Positions 7,977-20,568 are shown, counted from the first letter of the stretch. The stretch: 64,000 nt of DNA from Comamonas antarctica (GCF_013363755.1 NZ_CP054840.1:1543501-1607500), one strand, 5' to 3'. Made by a program: numbers and translations. Notes: generated by a model not told the origin, from the letters alone.

Positions 7977-9017
7977 TCAGTAGGCGTCGCGCTGGCGGCC
8001 GCCGATGGTCGCGCAGAAGCTGCCGACGAAGGCGCCGATCAGCAGCGCGACAAACAGCCACAGCGCGGTGTGGGCCGCGGTCTTGCGTGCGGTTTCAGCG
8101 GCTTGCTTGGCCTTTTCCTTGGCCTGTTCGACCTGCTGGCGGGCCTGGTCGAACGACCGCTGCACGCGTTCCTGGGCCTGGGCCACGGGCATGCCGGTGC
8201 GCTCGGAGATCAGGTTGGCAACGTGGCGCGCATCTTCGGGGGGCAGCGTGCCGGTCTGGATGGCCTGGGCGTAGATGCGCGTGACTTCGCGGGTCGCATC
8301 GACGTTGGCGCGGCGCGAAGGCGTGGCCGTCGCAGCCGGGGTGCTGGCAACCGGGGCGGGCGCAGCGCTTGCAGCGGCGGCATCGGCCGAGGCGTCTGCC
8401 GCAGGCGCGGCGTCAGTCGGTGCGGCGGCTGCGGGAGCGGCAGCGTCCTGGCGGAACAGGCTGTCGATCCAATAGCCCATGGGGTTCGAGGAATCATCGG
8501 AATTGGCGTTGGCGGCCGCGCCGATGGCGCCTGCGCTGCCCACGGCCGCGGTGGCGGCGCCGGCGGCAACGCTGCCCGCGGCCTTGACCGTGCCGGTGAT
8601 GGCGCTGCCGGCCACCGAGCCCATCAGTGCGGCCATGACCAGCGTGGCAAAGGCCCACGACAGGAAGCCGTGGGCGGTGTCGCGGAAATAGACTTCATCG
8701 GTATGCACGCCTTGCCAGCGCACGCGCAGGCGGCCCGCAATGTAGCCACCCACGCCGGCCGAGGCCAGCTGCGTGAAGGCCAGCCAGGCAATGGCAGCCC
8801 AGCCGACGGTATCGCCTTCGGCGCCGCGGTTCGACCAGACCGAAATCGACGACAGGCCCAGCCCTATGCCCAGGATGAAAAGCACAAGTGATAACGCTGC
8901 CGCCGCCAGGGCGCCGGCGAAGATCGCGGCCCAGGAAACGCCACTGATGCCCACGCTGGCGGCGGGCACGGTGGAAGCTGCGATCGGGTCAGACTGGACA
9001 TAGGTAGGTGCCGTCAT
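7977..9017 (-). CDS. Unknown multi-span membrane protein with Ala-rich linker
   Basis: The 346-residue protein has an N-terminal hydrophobic region (about residues 25-160) with three or four spans, including WAAIFAGALAAAALSLVLF and a Gly-rich GVGGYIAGRLR segment. Next come an Ala/Pro-rich linker (about residues 195-245), an amphipathic region with GTLPPEDARHVANLISERTG, a coiled-coil-like Lys/Gln/Ala stretch and a final membrane span. A GRL.-plus TM-N-terminal arrangement is common in PhnA-like/YrzE-type membrane proteins of unknown role. The ATG at 9017 has GAGG 8 nt before it. The gene is divergent from the hemerythrin gene, and both could belong to an envelope or stress response; this is only context. 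Confidence 0.78.
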   Translation of the reverse strand: MTAPTYVQSDPIAASTVPAASVGISGVSWAAIFAGALAAAALSLVLFILGIGLGLSSISVWSNRGAEGDTVGWAAIAWLAFTQLASAGVGGYIAGRLRVRWQGVHTDEVYFRDTAHGFLSWAFATLVMAALMGSVAGSAITGTVKAAGSVAAGAATAAVGSAGAIGAAANANSDDSSNPMGYWIDSLFRQDAAAPAAAAPTDAAPAADASADAAAASAAPAPVASTPAATATPSRRANVDATREVTRIYAQAIQTGTLPPEDARHVANLISERTGMPVAQAQERVQRSFDQARQQVEQAKEKAKQAAETARKTAAHTALWLFVALLIGAFVGSFCATIGGRQRDAY

Positions 9018-9248
9018 GGAAAGCCTCGCGGTGAGTTGCAAAACCCCATCTTGGTGCAATGGTTCAACGCGGTTTGTAAGCAAACAGGAACAAACGTCGC
9101 CGGTTCTTGCCTGCGTACGTGCCAAAACGCGGAATTTTCCGAGGTCGCGCCGGTGGATGAGCGCGTAATGCGGCTGCGGCTGACATTGCCGGCAAGCGAG
9201 CGGCCCAATGGTGGATGGGGTTCCCACTGTCAATACCCAGGTCCCCCC

Positions 9249-9851
9249 ATGAATACAGCTGTCACTGCCACAAGAATTCCCCCGCAGCAAGCCAAGCGCG
9301 CTGCGATTGCCAAGGCCAAGGCGCTGGCCACCGAAGTGCCCGCCCATATCGGCAGCACTCCCGCCACGCAGTTCCGCGGCGATCCCGACATCTTTGGCCG
9401 GCTGGTCGAAGACCATGACCACCACCGCGCGTTGCTGGCCATGATCTCTGCCACCCACGGCCACTCGCCGGAGCGCGAACGGCTGTTCGTGGAACTGGTC
9501 AAGGAAATCAAGGGCCACGCCGCGGCCGAGGAGCAGGCGCTCTGGTCCAGTGTCATGCGCAATCCCGACACGACCGAGGACGCGCGCCATGCCGTGGCCG
9601 AACACAAGGAAATGGACGAGCTGATGGCCGATCTGGCCGCGCGCGACATGGCCTCGCCCGGCTGGCTGCGGCGCTTTGCGACGCTGCGCGACGAGTACCT
9701 GCACCATATCCGTGAGGAGGAGCAGGAGCAGTTCGTCGCGGCGCAGGAACATCTGTCGGACAGCGACCTGCGCTACATGCGCGCGGTGTTCGAGCGGCGC
9801 AAGAAGCAGGAGAAGGCCGGCGCGACGATTGAGAAGAAACTGCGCCAATAG
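9249..9851 (+). CDS. Hemerythrin HHE domain protein
   Basis: The 200-residue protein has the histidine/glutamate pattern of a four-helix hemerythrin-like domain: EDHDHHR, GHAAAEEQ, EHKEMDEL and LHHIREEEQEQF. These ligands normally hold a di-iron centre that binds oxygen, NO or peroxide. A Lys/Ala-rich N-terminal tail (first 45 residues) precedes the domain. No signal peptide is visible, so it should be cytosolic. I chose the ATG at 9249, where MNTAVTATR begins; an in-frame extension upstream lacks family features. The 231-bp spacer to the divergent membrane-protein gene contains a small GTTTG-TAAG-CAAAC inverted repeat of unknown meaning. Confidence 0.85.
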   Translation: MNTAVTATRIPPQQAKRAAIAKAKALATEVPAHIGSTPATQFRGDPDIFGRLVEDHDHHRALLAMISATHGHSPERERLFVELVKEIKGHAAAEEQALWSSVMRNPDTTEDARHAVAEHKEMDELMADLAARDMASPGWLRRFATLRDEYLHHIREEEQEQFVAAQEHLSDSDLRYMRAVFERRKKQEKAGATIEKKLRQ

Positions 9852-9869
9852 GCCGTTGCCGCGGCCATG

Positions 9870-9903
9870 AAAAAAGCCACGCCATCTCGCGACGGCGTGG
9901 CTT
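9870..9903 (-). terminator. Rho-independent terminator of argG
   Basis: AAGCCACGCC (9874-9883) pairs with GGCGTGGCTT (9894-9903) around a 10-nt loop. Read on the minus strand it is followed by a run of six U. It ends argG transcription and may also insulate the convergent hemerythrin gene. Confidence 0.85.
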
Positions 9904-9924
9904 GCGCGAGAGCGCAGCGGAAGA

Positions 9925-12535
<2,611 letters not shown>

Positions 12536-12659
12536 GGCTCAAGCTCCTTGGTTGCCGCGGCAATCCTGCTCTGGCTATACCCGAAATTCTAGGCGTGGTC
12601 GGTGAACCGCACGCTCCAGCGGGGTAAACGGCCGTAAGAGTTTGTAGCAGGACCAGGTC

Positions 12660-13013
12660 TCAGCCTGCGCCCACGCGCTGTTGCCAGTCGTCGGCCTTGA
12701 AGCCGACCGTGATGCTGCCGTCGGGCCACTCGACCACGGGACGCTTGATCAGGCTGGGCTGCTCCTGCACCAGGGCGCTGGCGCTGCCCGCATCCTGCAC
12801 GCCGGCCTGGACCGCGGCATCGAGCTTGCGCCAGGTCGTGCCCTGGCGGTTGACGAGCTTCTCCCAGCCTACAGCTTGCATCCAGCGCGCCAGCGCATCG
12901 GGAGGGACGCCCAGTTTCTTGAAGTCGTGGAACCGGTGCTCCTGGCCGTGCTCGGTGAGCCACAGCCGGGCTTTCTTGACGGTATCGCAGTTGGGAATGC
13001 CGTAAACAATCAT
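12660..13013 (-). CDS. ArsC/Spx family reductase-like protein
   Basis: The 117-residue protein starts MIVYGIPNCDTVKKARLWL, the thioredoxin-fold start of the ArsC/Spx/YffB family, with a single Cys at residue 9 (C-D-T, not C-x-x-C). It keeps W.KLVN..GTTWR and the C-terminal RPVVEWPDGSITVGF strand. YffB-type members use glutathione; true arsenate reduction is not shown and no ars genes are nearby. The start at 13013 faces the folC start across 60 bp, so the two genes share a divergent promoter region. Confidence 0.9.
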   Translation of the reverse strand: MIVYGIPNCDTVKKARLWLTEHGQEHRFHDFKKLGVPPDALARWMQAVGWEKLVNRQGTTWRKLDAAVQAGVQDAGSASALVQEQPSLIKRPVVEWPDGSITVGFKADDWQQRVGAG

Positions 13014-13073
13014 GTAGGGGATAGTAAAGCGAAAGCCGTGGTCCTGCCGCTGCTGGGCGACAATGCGCGCAGT

Positions 13074-14399
13074 ATGCACACCACATTTCCCACTCTGGAC
13101 GCATGGCTCGCCTATTGTGAGCGCCTGCACCCCCAAAACATCGCCATGGGCCTGGAGCGCGTGCGCGAAGTGGCCCAGCGGCTGGCGCTGCGTTTCGACT
13201 GTCCGGTGATCACCGTGGCCGGCACCAATGGCAAGGGGTCGACCTGCGCCATGCTCGAGGCCGTGGCGCTGCAGTCGGGCTACAAGCCTGGCGTCTACAC
13301 CTCGCCGCATCTGGTGCATTTCGAGGAGCGCTGCCGCATCGGCGGCGAGATCTGCAGCGCGCAGCAGCTGATGTCGAGCTTCGAGGCCGTGGAAAGCGCG
13401 CGCGTGCAGGGCGGCAATGAAATCCAGCTGACCTATTTCGAGTTCACCACGCTGGGCATCCTGCACCTGCTGAGCCAGTCGCGCCTCGATGTGGCGATTC
13501 TCGAGGTCGGCCTGGGCGGGCGCCTCGACGCCACCAACATCATCGATACCGACTGCGCGATCATCACCAGCATCGACATCGACCATACCGAACTGCTGGG
13601 CAAGGACCGCGAGACCATCGGCCGCGAGAAGGCCGGCATCATGCGTGCTGGCCGCCCGGTCATCGTGAGCGACCCGGTGGCGCCGCAAAGCGTCATCGAC
13701 CACGCGCAGGAGATCGGCGCCGAGCTGTGGCAGTTCGGCAAGGACTTCAATTTTTCCGGCGACAAGCAGCAGTGGGGCTGGGCCGGGCGCGGACGCCGCT
13801 ACGCGGGCCTGGCCTATCCGGCGCTGCGCGGCGCCAACCAGCTGGTCAACGCCGCGGGCGCGCTGGCTGCCTTCGAGGCGCTGCGCGAGCGCCTGCCGGT
13901 CACGGCCCAGGCGGTGCGTACCGGCATGGCCATGGTCGAGCTGCCGGGCCGTTTCCAGATCGTGCCGGGCCAGCCGACGCTGGTGCTGGACGTCGCGCAC
14001 AACCCGCATTCGGTGGCGGCTCTCACGGCCAACCTCGATGCCATGGGGTTTTTCCCTAGGACCCATGCGGTTTTTGGCGCGATGGCGGACAAGGACCTCG
14101 CGCCGATGTTCGCCAAGGTCGGTCCGCTGGTCGACCGCTGGTACTTCTGCGACCTGCCCACGCCGCGTGCCGACACGGCTGCCGGCCTGCAGCAGAAGTG
14201 GAATGCGGTGCAGATGGTGGCCGGCGGACGCAGGGAAGTGACCACCAGCCTGCACGCCACCCCTGAGCTTGCCTTGCAGGCTGCCGTCGCCGCCGCCGAC
14301 CCGGCTGATAGAATCGTGGTCTTTGGCTCGTTTTATACGGTGGGCGGGGTGCTGCTTCATGGCACGCCGCGTCTGCAAGCCAAGCATCTGGGCGAATAA
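13074..14399 (+). CDS. folC: Bifunctional folylpolyglutamate/dihydrofolate synthase
   Basis: The 441-residue Mur-ligase-type enzyme adds glutamate to dihydropteroate and to folates. The ATP loop is VAGTNGKGSTCAMLE, followed by GVYTSPHLVHFEERCRI, the folate-binding EFTTLGIL and DVAILEVGLGGRLDATN, and the Mur-ligase IDHTELLGKDRETIGREKAGI segment; the C-terminal domain holds VLDVAHNPHS. The start at 13074 (MHTTFPTLDAWLAYCERLHP) is the usual family start. It opens the folC-SPOR-cvpA-purF cluster; accD is commonly upstream in other proteobacteria but is not here. Confidence 0.95.
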   Translation: MHTTFPTLDAWLAYCERLHPQNIAMGLERVREVAQRLALRFDCPVITVAGTNGKGSTCAMLEAVALQSGYKPGVYTSPHLVHFEERCRIGGEICSAQQLMSSFEAVESARVQGGNEIQLTYFEFTTLGILHLLSQSRLDVAILEVGLGGRLDATNIIDTDCAIITSIDIDHTELLGKDRETIGREKAGIMRAGRPVIVSDPVAPQSVIDHAQEIGAELWQFGKDFNFSGDKQQWGWAGRGRRYAGLAYPALRGANQLVNAAGALAAFEALRERLPVTAQAVRTGMAMVELPGRFQIVPGQPTLVLDVAHNPHSVAALTANLDAMGFFPRTHAVFGAMADKDLAPMFAKVGPLVDRWYFCDLPTPRADTAAGLQQKWNAVQMVAGGRREVTTSLHATPELALQAAVAAADPADRIVVFGSFYTVGGVLLHGTPRLQAKHLGE

Positions 14400-14422
14400 G
14401 CCCTGGAACGAGTCTGCACTTC

Positions 14423-15337
14423 ATGGCATTTTTCAAGTTCTCTTGGCCTGGCAAAAAAGAGGCTGCCGACAAATCCGCGCCGCGTTCGCGCTCTGCACAG
14501 GTGGAAAGCGTGGACGTGATGCGCAGTCGCGCACGCCACCGCCTGATCGGTGCAGCCGTGCTGGTGCTGGTGGGCGTGGTCGGCTTCCCGCTGCTGTTCG
14601 ACACCCAGCCGCGTCCCATCCCGGTCGACATCCCCATCGAGATTCCCGACAAGGGCCAGGTCGCGCCCCTGATGGTGCCGGGCGACACCGCGGCCAAGCC
14701 GGCCCCGGCTGCGCCCTCCGGCTCGGTGGCGACGCATGCCTCGCTGGACAAGGGCGAAGAGGTCTTCGAGCCTTCTGCGCCAGTGGCCGCCACTGCGCCG
14801 GGCGCCGTCACTCCGCGCACTGCCGCGGTACCCGTGCCCATGCCGCCGGTCCCCCCCTTGATGTCGCCGCCTGTGGCCGCATCTGCCGTTGCGGAGACAC
14901 CGAAGCCGGCAACGCCCAAGGTGGAGCCGCCGGCCAAGCCGAAGCCCGAACCCAAGCCTGAGCCCAAGCCCGCACCGAAACCGGAGCCGAAACCGGAGCC
15001 CAAGCCCGAACCGAAGCCGGAACCAAAGGCCGAGCCGAAGAAGGCCGATGAAGCGGCGCGGGCCCGTGCGCTGCTCGAAGGCCGTCCTGTCAGCGAAGCG
15101 GCTGCAAGCGAGCGGGTCGTGGTCCAGGTGGGTGCGTTTGGCGATGCGGACAAGGCGCGCGAGATCCGCGCCAAGCTCGCGGGTGCCGGCCTGAACGCGT
15201 TCACCACGACGGTTTCGACCAAGGACGGTCAGCGCACCCGGGTGCGGGTCGGCCCGTTCAACAGCCGCGCCGAAGCCGACAAGGCGGCGGCACGCATCAA
15301 GGGGCTGGGTTTGCCGGCCTCGGTGATCAAGCCCTGA
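14423..15337 (+). CDS. SPOR domain (DedD-like) cell-division protein
   Basis: The 304-residue protein has a basic cytoplasmic N-terminus, one membrane span (about residues 42-60, LIGAAVLVLVGVVGFPLLF), a long periplasmic linker and a C-terminal SPOR domain (about residues 232-304, VVVQVGAFGDADKAREIRAKL to the end) that binds denuded glycan strands at the septum. The linker from about residue 168 to 205 is a regular Lys-Pro-Glu-Pro repeat, likely a stiff rod that reaches the cell wall. The position between folC and cvpA is that of DedD in E. coli, so a role in septation is likely. Confidence 0.9.
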   Translation: MAFFKFSWPGKKEAADKSAPRSRSAQVESVDVMRSRARHRLIGAAVLVLVGVVGFPLLFDTQPRPIPVDIPIEIPDKGQVAPLMVPGDTAAKPAPAAPSGSVATHASLDKGEEVFEPSAPVAATAPGAVTPRTAAVPVPMPPVPPLMSPPVAASAVAETPKPATPKVEPPAKPKPEPKPEPKPAPKPEPKPEPKPEPKPEPKAEPKKADEAARARALLEGRPVSEAAASERVVVQVGAFGDADKAREIRAKLAGAGLNAFTTTVSTKDGQRTRVRVGPFNSRAEADKAAARIKGLGLPASVIKP

Positions 15338-15376
15338 CGCCATGGCGGCGGGGTGCCCTGAGAAGGGCGTGTGAGC

Positions 15377-15868
15377 ATGGGGACGCTCGACTGGATTTTT
15401 CTGGCCGTGGTGCTGGCATCGCTGGTGCTGGGCGCCTGGCGCGGTTTGGTATATGAGCTGCTGTCGCTGGTGGGGTGGATCGTGGCGTTTGTCGCGGCGC
15501 GCTATGGCGCTGCGGGCATGGCGCAGTGGCTGCCGCTGGGCAACAGCGATCCCGCCCTGCAGTATGCGGCGGGATTTGTCGTGCTGTTCATCGGCGTGGC
15601 GTTTGCCTGGGGCCTGGTCTCGGCGCTGGCCAAGCGCTTGATCGACAGCGTCGGCCTGCGTCCCGTGGACCGCACGCTGGGCGCGGCTTTTGGCCTGCTG
15701 CGCGCGGCGCTGCTGCTGGTCGTTGTGACCCTGGTGGTGGGATATACGCCGCTGCAGCAAAGCGAGTGGTGGCAGCAGTCGCTGATGGCGCCGCAGCTGT
15801 CGGCCGCGGTGCAGGGTTTCATGCCCGCGCTGCCGCAGGAATTGGGAAGGTATCTACCTTCGAGATGA
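15377..15868 (+). CDS. cvpA: CvpA family membrane protein
   Basis: The 163-residue protein has four membrane spans and starts MGTLDWIFLAVVLASLVLGAWRG, the characteristic CvpA start with the LD-x-h and GAWRG motifs. A GTG two codons upstream (15371) is also possible, but AGAAGG is better spaced from the ATG. CvpA is needed for colicin V production in E. coli and is implicated in envelope homeostasis. It lies just before purF, as in E. coli, and is likely cotranscribed. Confidence 0.92.
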   Translation: MGTLDWIFLAVVLASLVLGAWRGLVYELLSLVGWIVAFVAARYGAAGMAQWLPLGNSDPALQYAAGFVVLFIGVAFAWGLVSALAKRLIDSVGLRPVDRTLGAAFGLLRAALLLVVVTLVVGYTPLQQSEWWQQSLMAPQLSAAVQGFMPALPQELGRYLPSR

Positions 15869-15941
15869 GGGCAGGGTGGCCCGCGCCGGGCGGCCTTGCA
15901 AGAATGGCGGGACTTTTCCCGCGGATGGATGGAACGCAACT

Positions 15942-17447
15942 ATGTGTGGAATCGTCGGTGTAGTCAGCACTTCTCCCGTGAATCAGCTGATCTATGACGC
16001 ATTGCTGCTGCTGCAGCACCGTGGTCAGGATGCAGCCGGCATCGTGACGCAACTGGAACGCAAGTTCTACATGCACAAGGCCAAGGGAATGGTGCGCGAC
16101 ACCTTCCGCACGCGCAACATGCGCGCGCTGCCGGGCAACATCGGCCTGGGCCAGGTGCGCTATCCCACCGCCGGCAACGCGCACAGCGAGGAGGAGGCGC
16201 AGCCCTTCTACGTCAATGCGCCTTTCGGTATCGTCATGGTGCACAACGGCAACCTGACCAACGCCAAGCAGCTACGGGCCGAGCTGGCCGACACCGACCA
16301 CCGCCACACCAACACCGACAGCGACTCGGAAGTGCTGCTGAACGTGCTGGCGCATGAACTGGCACGCGCCACCAGCGGTGCGCCGCTCAAGACCGTCGAT
16401 GTGTTCAAGGCGGTGCGCGCGGTGCACAAGCGCGTCAAGGGCTCGTATGCAGTGATCGCGCTGATCGCCGGCTACGGCCTGCTGGCGTTCCGCGACCCCT
16501 ACGGCATCCGCCCGCTGTGCCTGGGCCGCGGCGCCGATGGCAGCGTGATGCTGGGCAGCGAATCGGTGGCGCTGGAGGGCAACCTCTACACGCTCGAGCG
16601 CGACATCGCCCCGGGCGAAGCGGTGTTTGTCGGCACCGACGGCAGCGTGCAGACCGAGCAATGCGCGGACAAGGCCGAGCTGCACCCCTGCATCTTCGAA
16701 TACGTGTACCTGGCACGTCCCGACTCCGTCATGGACGGCATTTCGGTCTATCAGGCGCGCCTGAACCTGGGCGAGTCGCTGGCCAAGCGCGTGATCTCCA
16801 CCGTGCCGCCGAACGAAATCGACGTGATCATCCCGATTCCCGAGTCGAGCCGCCCCAGCGCCATGCAGCTGGCGCAGCTGCTGGGCCTGCCGTACCGCGA
16901 AGGCTTCGTCAAGAACCGCTACGTCGGCCGGACCTTCATCATGCCGGGCCAGGGCGCGCGCAAGAAGTCGGTGCGCCAGAAGCTCAATGCCATCAGCAGC
17001 GAGTTCAAGGGCCGCAACGTGCTGCTGGTCGACGACTCCATCGTGCGCGGCACGACCTCCAAGGAAATCGTGCAGATGGCACGCGATGCCGGTGCGAGCA
17101 AGGTCTACCTGGCCAGCGCCGCGCCGCCGGTGCGCTTTCCCAACGTCTATGGCATCGACATGCCAACCAAGAGCGAACTGGTCGCGCATGACCGCACGGT
17201 GGAAGAGATCCGCCAGGTCATCGGCTGCGATGCGCTGATCTACCAGGACGTCGACGGCATGAAGAAGGCCATTGGCGCGCTGAACCCGGCCGTCAACGGC
17301 TTCGAGGCTTCGTGCTTCGATGGCGTCTACGTGACCGGCGACATCTCGGAGGGCGACATCGCCGCGCTCAACGCCGGCCGCACCGGCGCCGAAGAAGGCG
17401 ATGCCGATACCTCGCGCCTGTCGCTGCCCAATGCGCAGGACGCCTGA
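15942..17447 (+). CDS. purF: Amidophosphoribosyltransferase
   Basis: The 501-residue enzyme makes 5-phosphoribosylamine from PRPP and glutamine, the first step of purine synthesis. MCGIVGVV places Cys2 as the N-terminal nucleophile of the glutaminase domain, followed by LLLLQHRGQDAAGI. The phosphoribosyltransferase half holds the PRPP loop LLVDDSIVRGTTSKE near residues 361-375. It follows cvpA by 73 nt on the same strand. A hairpin with a U-tract follows in the spacer before metZ. Confidence 0.97.
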   Translation: MCGIVGVVSTSPVNQLIYDALLLLQHRGQDAAGIVTQLERKFYMHKAKGMVRDTFRTRNMRALPGNIGLGQVRYPTAGNAHSEEEAQPFYVNAPFGIVMVHNGNLTNAKQLRAELADTDHRHTNTDSDSEVLLNVLAHELARATSGAPLKTVDVFKAVRAVHKRVKGSYAVIALIAGYGLLAFRDPYGIRPLCLGRGADGSVMLGSESVALEGNLYTLERDIAPGEAVFVGTDGSVQTEQCADKAELHPCIFEYVYLARPDSVMDGISVYQARLNLGESLAKRVISTVPPNEIDVIIPIPESSRPSAMQLAQLLGLPYREGFVKNRYVGRTFIMPGQGARKKSVRQKLNAISSEFKGRNVLLVDDSIVRGTTSKEIVQMARDAGASKVYLASAAPPVRFPNVYGIDMPTKSELVAHDRTVEEIRQVIGCDALIYQDVDGMKKAIGALNPAVNGFEASCFDGVYVTGDISEGDIAALNAGRTGAEEGDADTSRLSLPNAQDA

Positions 17448-17526
17448 GCCGTTACAGTAAGCACGATTGCAAGCAATGCAGCGGGGCGCACCAGGGTGCG
17501 CCAGCGCGCTGGCAGGCAGTGAAGAA

Positions 17527-17576
17527 GAGCCAAAAACGCAAAAGGGCCTGGCCTCGAGCGGGTTTGGCTCGTTTTT
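17527..17576 (+). terminator. Candidate terminator between purF and metZ
   Basis: GAGCCAAA (17527-17534) pairs with TTTGGCTC (17563-17570), followed by G and five T. The 28-nt loop contains a further small GGCC/GGCC hairpin. It could end purF transcripts or act as an attenuator for metZ; there is no match by eye to known SAM or SAH riboswitches. Confidence 0.5.
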
Positions 17577-17622
17577 CATGGCGCCGGCCTGCGTGCGCCG
17601 CACGACAACCAGGAATTCCACC

Positions 17623-18834
17623 GTGACCGAACGAACCCTTCCCGCCGGCCTGCATCCCGATACCCTCGCGGTGCGCGAAGCCGTTGAGCGCAGCCAATGG
17701 GGCGAGCACAGCGAAGCGCTGTACCTCACCAGCAGCTTCGTGCAGCCCGATGCCGCAACGGCCGCGCGCCGCTTTGGCAACGAGGAGCCGGGCTATACCT
17801 ACAGCCGCACCTCCAATCCCACGGTGACCAGCTTCGAGCGCCGCCTCGCGGCCATGGAAGGCACCGAAGCCGCGATCGCCACCTCGACCGGCATGTCGGC
17901 CATCCTGATGGTGGCCATGACCATGCTCAAGTCGGGCGACCACATCATCTGCTCGCAATCGATGTTCGGCTCGACCATCAAGCTGCTGGGCAGCGAGATG
18001 GCGCGCTTTGGCGTGAGCACCAGCTTCGTGTCGCAGACCGATGTCGCCGCCTGGAAGGCCGCGATGCGCCCCGAAACGCGCCTGCTGTTTGCCGAAACCC
18101 CGACCAATCCGCTGGGCGACCTCTGCGATATCGCCGCGCTGGCCGAGCTGGCGCATGCCAACGGCGCCTTGCTGGCCGTCGACAACAGCTTTGCCTCGCC
18201 GGTGCTGCAGCGCCCCGCGGAATTCGGCGCCGACCTGATCGTGCATTCGGGCACCAAGCTGCTCGACGGCCAGGGCCGGGCCATGGCGGGCGCGGTCTGC
18301 GGCCCGAAAGCGCTGGTCGAAGAGAGGATGGGTGCCTTCCAGCGCACCGCCGGCCTCAACGTCGCGCCGTTCAACGCCTGGGTCATGCTCAAGGGCATGG
18401 AGACCCTGTCGCTGCGCGTCAAGGCAATGAGCGCCGCAGCGCTGGAAATGGCCCAATGGCTTGAAGCGCATCCCAAGGTTGCCCGCGTGCACTATTGCGG
18501 ACTGCCCAGCCATCCCCAGCACGATCTGGCCATGCGCCAGCAGTCGGGCATGGGCGGCGGCGTGCTGGCCTTCGATGTGATCGGCGCCACGCCCGAGGCG
18601 CTGCGCGCCAACGCGTTCACGGTCATCGACAGCACGCGCGTGTGCAGCATCACCGCCAATCTGGGCGATGTGAAGACCACCATCACCCATCCGGCCAGCA
18701 CGTCGCATGGCCGTCTTTCCGAGGAGCAGCGCCAGGCCGCCGGCATCAGCCAGGGCCTGATCCGCCTCTCGGTCGGCCTCGAACATCTCGAAGACATCAA
18801 GGCAGACCTCTGCCGTGGACTGGATACCCTCTAA
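17623..18834 (+). CDS. metZ: O-succinylhomoserine sulfhydrylase
   Basis: The 403-residue PLP enzyme of the Cys/Met family makes homocysteine from O-succinylhomoserine and sulfide. It has YSRTSNPT (residues 60-67), GMSAILM near 90, the [14 protein letters not shown] segment and the PLP lysine in [11 protein letters not shown] (K212). The length and the LDGQGR segment fit MetZ rather than MetB. The start is a GTG at 17623 with AGGA 8 nt before it; earlier in-frame ATGs lie in the purF-metZ spacer and lack homology. Its TAA shares one base with the gltX ATG. Confidence 0.9.
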   Translation: MTERTLPAGLHPDTLAVREAVERSQWGEHSEALYLTSSFVQPDAATAARRFGNEEPGYTYSRTSNPTVTSFERRLAAMEGTEAAIATSTGMSAILMVAMTMLKSGDHIICSQSMFGSTIKLLGSEMARFGVSTSFVSQTDVAAWKAAMRPETRLLFAETPTNPLGDLCDIAALAELAHANGALLAVDNSFASPVLQRPAEFGADLIVHSGTKLLDGQGRAMAGAVCGPKALVEERMGAFQRTAGLNVAPFNAWVMLKGMETLSLRVKAMSAAALEMAQWLEAHPKVARVHYCGLPSHPQHDLAMRQQSGMGGGVLAFDVIGATPEALRANAFTVIDSTRVCSITANLGDVKTTITHPASTSHGRLSEEQRQAAGISQGLIRLSVGLEHLEDIKADLCRGLDTL

Positions 18835-20237
18835 TGAACAACAAAGTACGTACCCGTTTCGCCCCGTCACCCACGGGCTTCATCCACCTGGGCAACATCC
18901 GCTCGGCGCTCTATCCCTGGGCCTTTGCGCGCGCCAATGGCGGCGATTTCATCCTGCGCATCGAAGACACCGATCTCGAGCGTTCGACCCAGGCCTCGGT
19001 GGACGTGATCCTCGAAGGCATGAAGTGGCTGCAGCTCACGCCCGACGAGGGTCCGTTCTATCAGATGCAGCGCATCGAGCGCTACAAGCAGGTGCTGGCG
19101 CAACTGCAGGACAAGGGCCTGGTCTACCCCTGCTATATGAGCATGGCCGAGCTCGACGCGCTGCGCGAGAAGCAGATGGCCAACAAGGAGAAGCCGCGCT
19201 ATGACGGCACCTGGCGCCCCGAGCCCGGCAAGCAGCTGCCGCCCGTGCCCGAAGGCGTGCAGCCGGTGCTGCGTTTCAAGACCCCGCAGGGCGGGGTGGT
19301 GGCGTGGGAAGACAAGTGCAAGGGCCGCATTGAATTCCAGAACAGCGAGCTCGACGACCTGGTCATCGCGCGTCCCGACGGCACGCCCACCTATAACTTC
19401 TGCGTCTGTGTCGATGACATGGACATGGCGATCACCCATGTGATCCGCGGCGACGACCACATCAACAACACGCCGCGCCAGATCCATATCTTCGAAGCGC
19501 TGGGCGCACAGGTGCCGGTGTTCGCCCATCTGCCCACGGTGCTCAACGAGCAGGGCGAGAAGATGAGCAAGCGCAACGGCGCCAAGGCCGTGACGCAGTA
19601 CCGCGACGAAGGCTATCTGGCCGATGCCATGGTCAACTACCTGGCACGCCTGGGCTGGAGCCATGGCGACGACGAGATCTTCAGCCGCGCGCAGTTCCTC
19701 GAGTGGTTCAACCTCGACCATCTGGGCCGCAGCGCGGGCCAGTTCGACGAAGCCAAGCTGCGCTGGGTCAACGCCCAGCACCTCAAGGCCATGGACGACG
19801 TGGCGCTTGCCGCGCAGGTCAAGCCTTTCCTGGAAAAGCGCGGCATTGCGGCCGCTGAACTGGATGCCGACGATCGCCTGGTGCGCATCTGCGGCTTGTT
19901 CAAGGACCGCTGCGACACGCTGGTGGCGCTGGCCGACTGGGTGCAGGTGTTCTACCGGGATGTGACGCCCGACGAGGAAGAGCGCGCCAAGCATGTGACC
20001 GAAGCCGTGCAACCCGCGATTGCGGCGCTGGCCGCGGCGCTGGCCGAATGCGAATGGAGCCGCGAAGCGATCTCCGCCGCATTCAAGGAAGTGCTCAAGG
20101 CCCAGGGCCTGAAGATGCCCCAGCTGGCGATGCCGGTGCGGGTGCTGACGGTGGGCACGGCGCACACGCCATCGGTCGATTCAGTGCTTGAATTGCTCGG
20201 TCGCGAAAAAATTGCTGCGAGATTGCAAAACGCTTAA
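18834..20237 (+). CDS. gltX: Glutamyl-tRNA synthetase
   Basis: The 467-residue class I synthetase charges tRNA-Glu. The HIGH-type motif is [11 protein letters not shown] (residues 11-21) and the KMSKR loop is at 243-247 (EKMSKRNG). The C-terminal anticodon-binding region is complete. Its ATG overlaps the metZ stop by one base (TAATG), so it is translationally coupled. Three tRNA-Glu genes follow directly, and the promoter for that tRNA cluster lies inside the last codons of gltX. Confidence 0.97.
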   Translation: MNNKVRTRFAPSPTGFIHLGNIRSALYPWAFARANGGDFILRIEDTDLERSTQASVDVILEGMKWLQLTPDEGPFYQMQRIERYKQVLAQLQDKGLVYPCYMSMAELDALREKQMANKEKPRYDGTWRPEPGKQLPPVPEGVQPVLRFKTPQGGVVAWEDKCKGRIEFQNSELDDLVIARPDGTPTYNFCVCVDDMDMAITHVIRGDDHINNTPRQIHIFEALGAQVPVFAHLPTVLNEQGEKMSKRNGAKAVTQYRDEGYLADAMVNYLARLGWSHGDDEIFSRAQFLEWFNLDHLGRSAGQFDEAKLRWVNAQHLKAMDDVALAAQVKPFLEKRGIAAAELDADDRLVRICGLFKDRCDTLVALADWVQVFYRDVTPDEEERAKHVTEAVQPAIAALAAALAECEWSREAISAAFKEVLKAQGLKMPQLAMPVRVLTVGTAHTPSVDSVLELLGREKIAARLQNA

Positions 20238-20252
20238 AAACCTGTCTATAAT
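20224..20252 (+). promoter_or_regulatory. Promoter of the tRNA cluster
   Basis: TTGCAA (20224-20229) and a perfect TATAAT (20247-20252) are separated by 17 bp, a near-consensus sigma-70 promoter. The -35 box lies within the last gltX codons. The first tRNA starts 60 bp downstream, leaving a short leader. Confidence 0.75.
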
Positions 20253-20311
20253 TCGAGTCTTCAACGACACACAGCAAGAAATTGAACGTGTTGTCAAGAT
20301 GGAGATTTCGG

Positions 20312-20387
<76 letters not shown>

Positions 20388-20435
20388 AGATACTCTGTTA
20401 AGAGTGCGTTGAAGACGGACAAGTTCCAAGGTTTT

Positions 20436-20511
20436 GACCCTATCGTCTAGAGGCCTAGGACATCACCCTTTCACGGTGAGTACCGGGGTTCGAATCCCCG
20501 TAGGGTCGCCA
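20436..20511 (+). tRNA. tRNA-Glu(TTC), copy 1
   Basis: A 76-nt cloverleaf with acceptor GACCCTA/TAGGGTC, anticodon loop CTTTCAC (anticodon TTC) and encoded CCA. Confidence 0.95.
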
Positions 20512-20568
20512 AGTTTGAAGCACTTGGGTTTGGCAAAAATATTTGCCGGATCACAACGCTTTCTGCCA

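Noticed and set aside
17448..17622. SAM or SAH riboswitch before metZ
   Set aside because: I see no match to the conserved cores of the known classes, only a simple hairpin.
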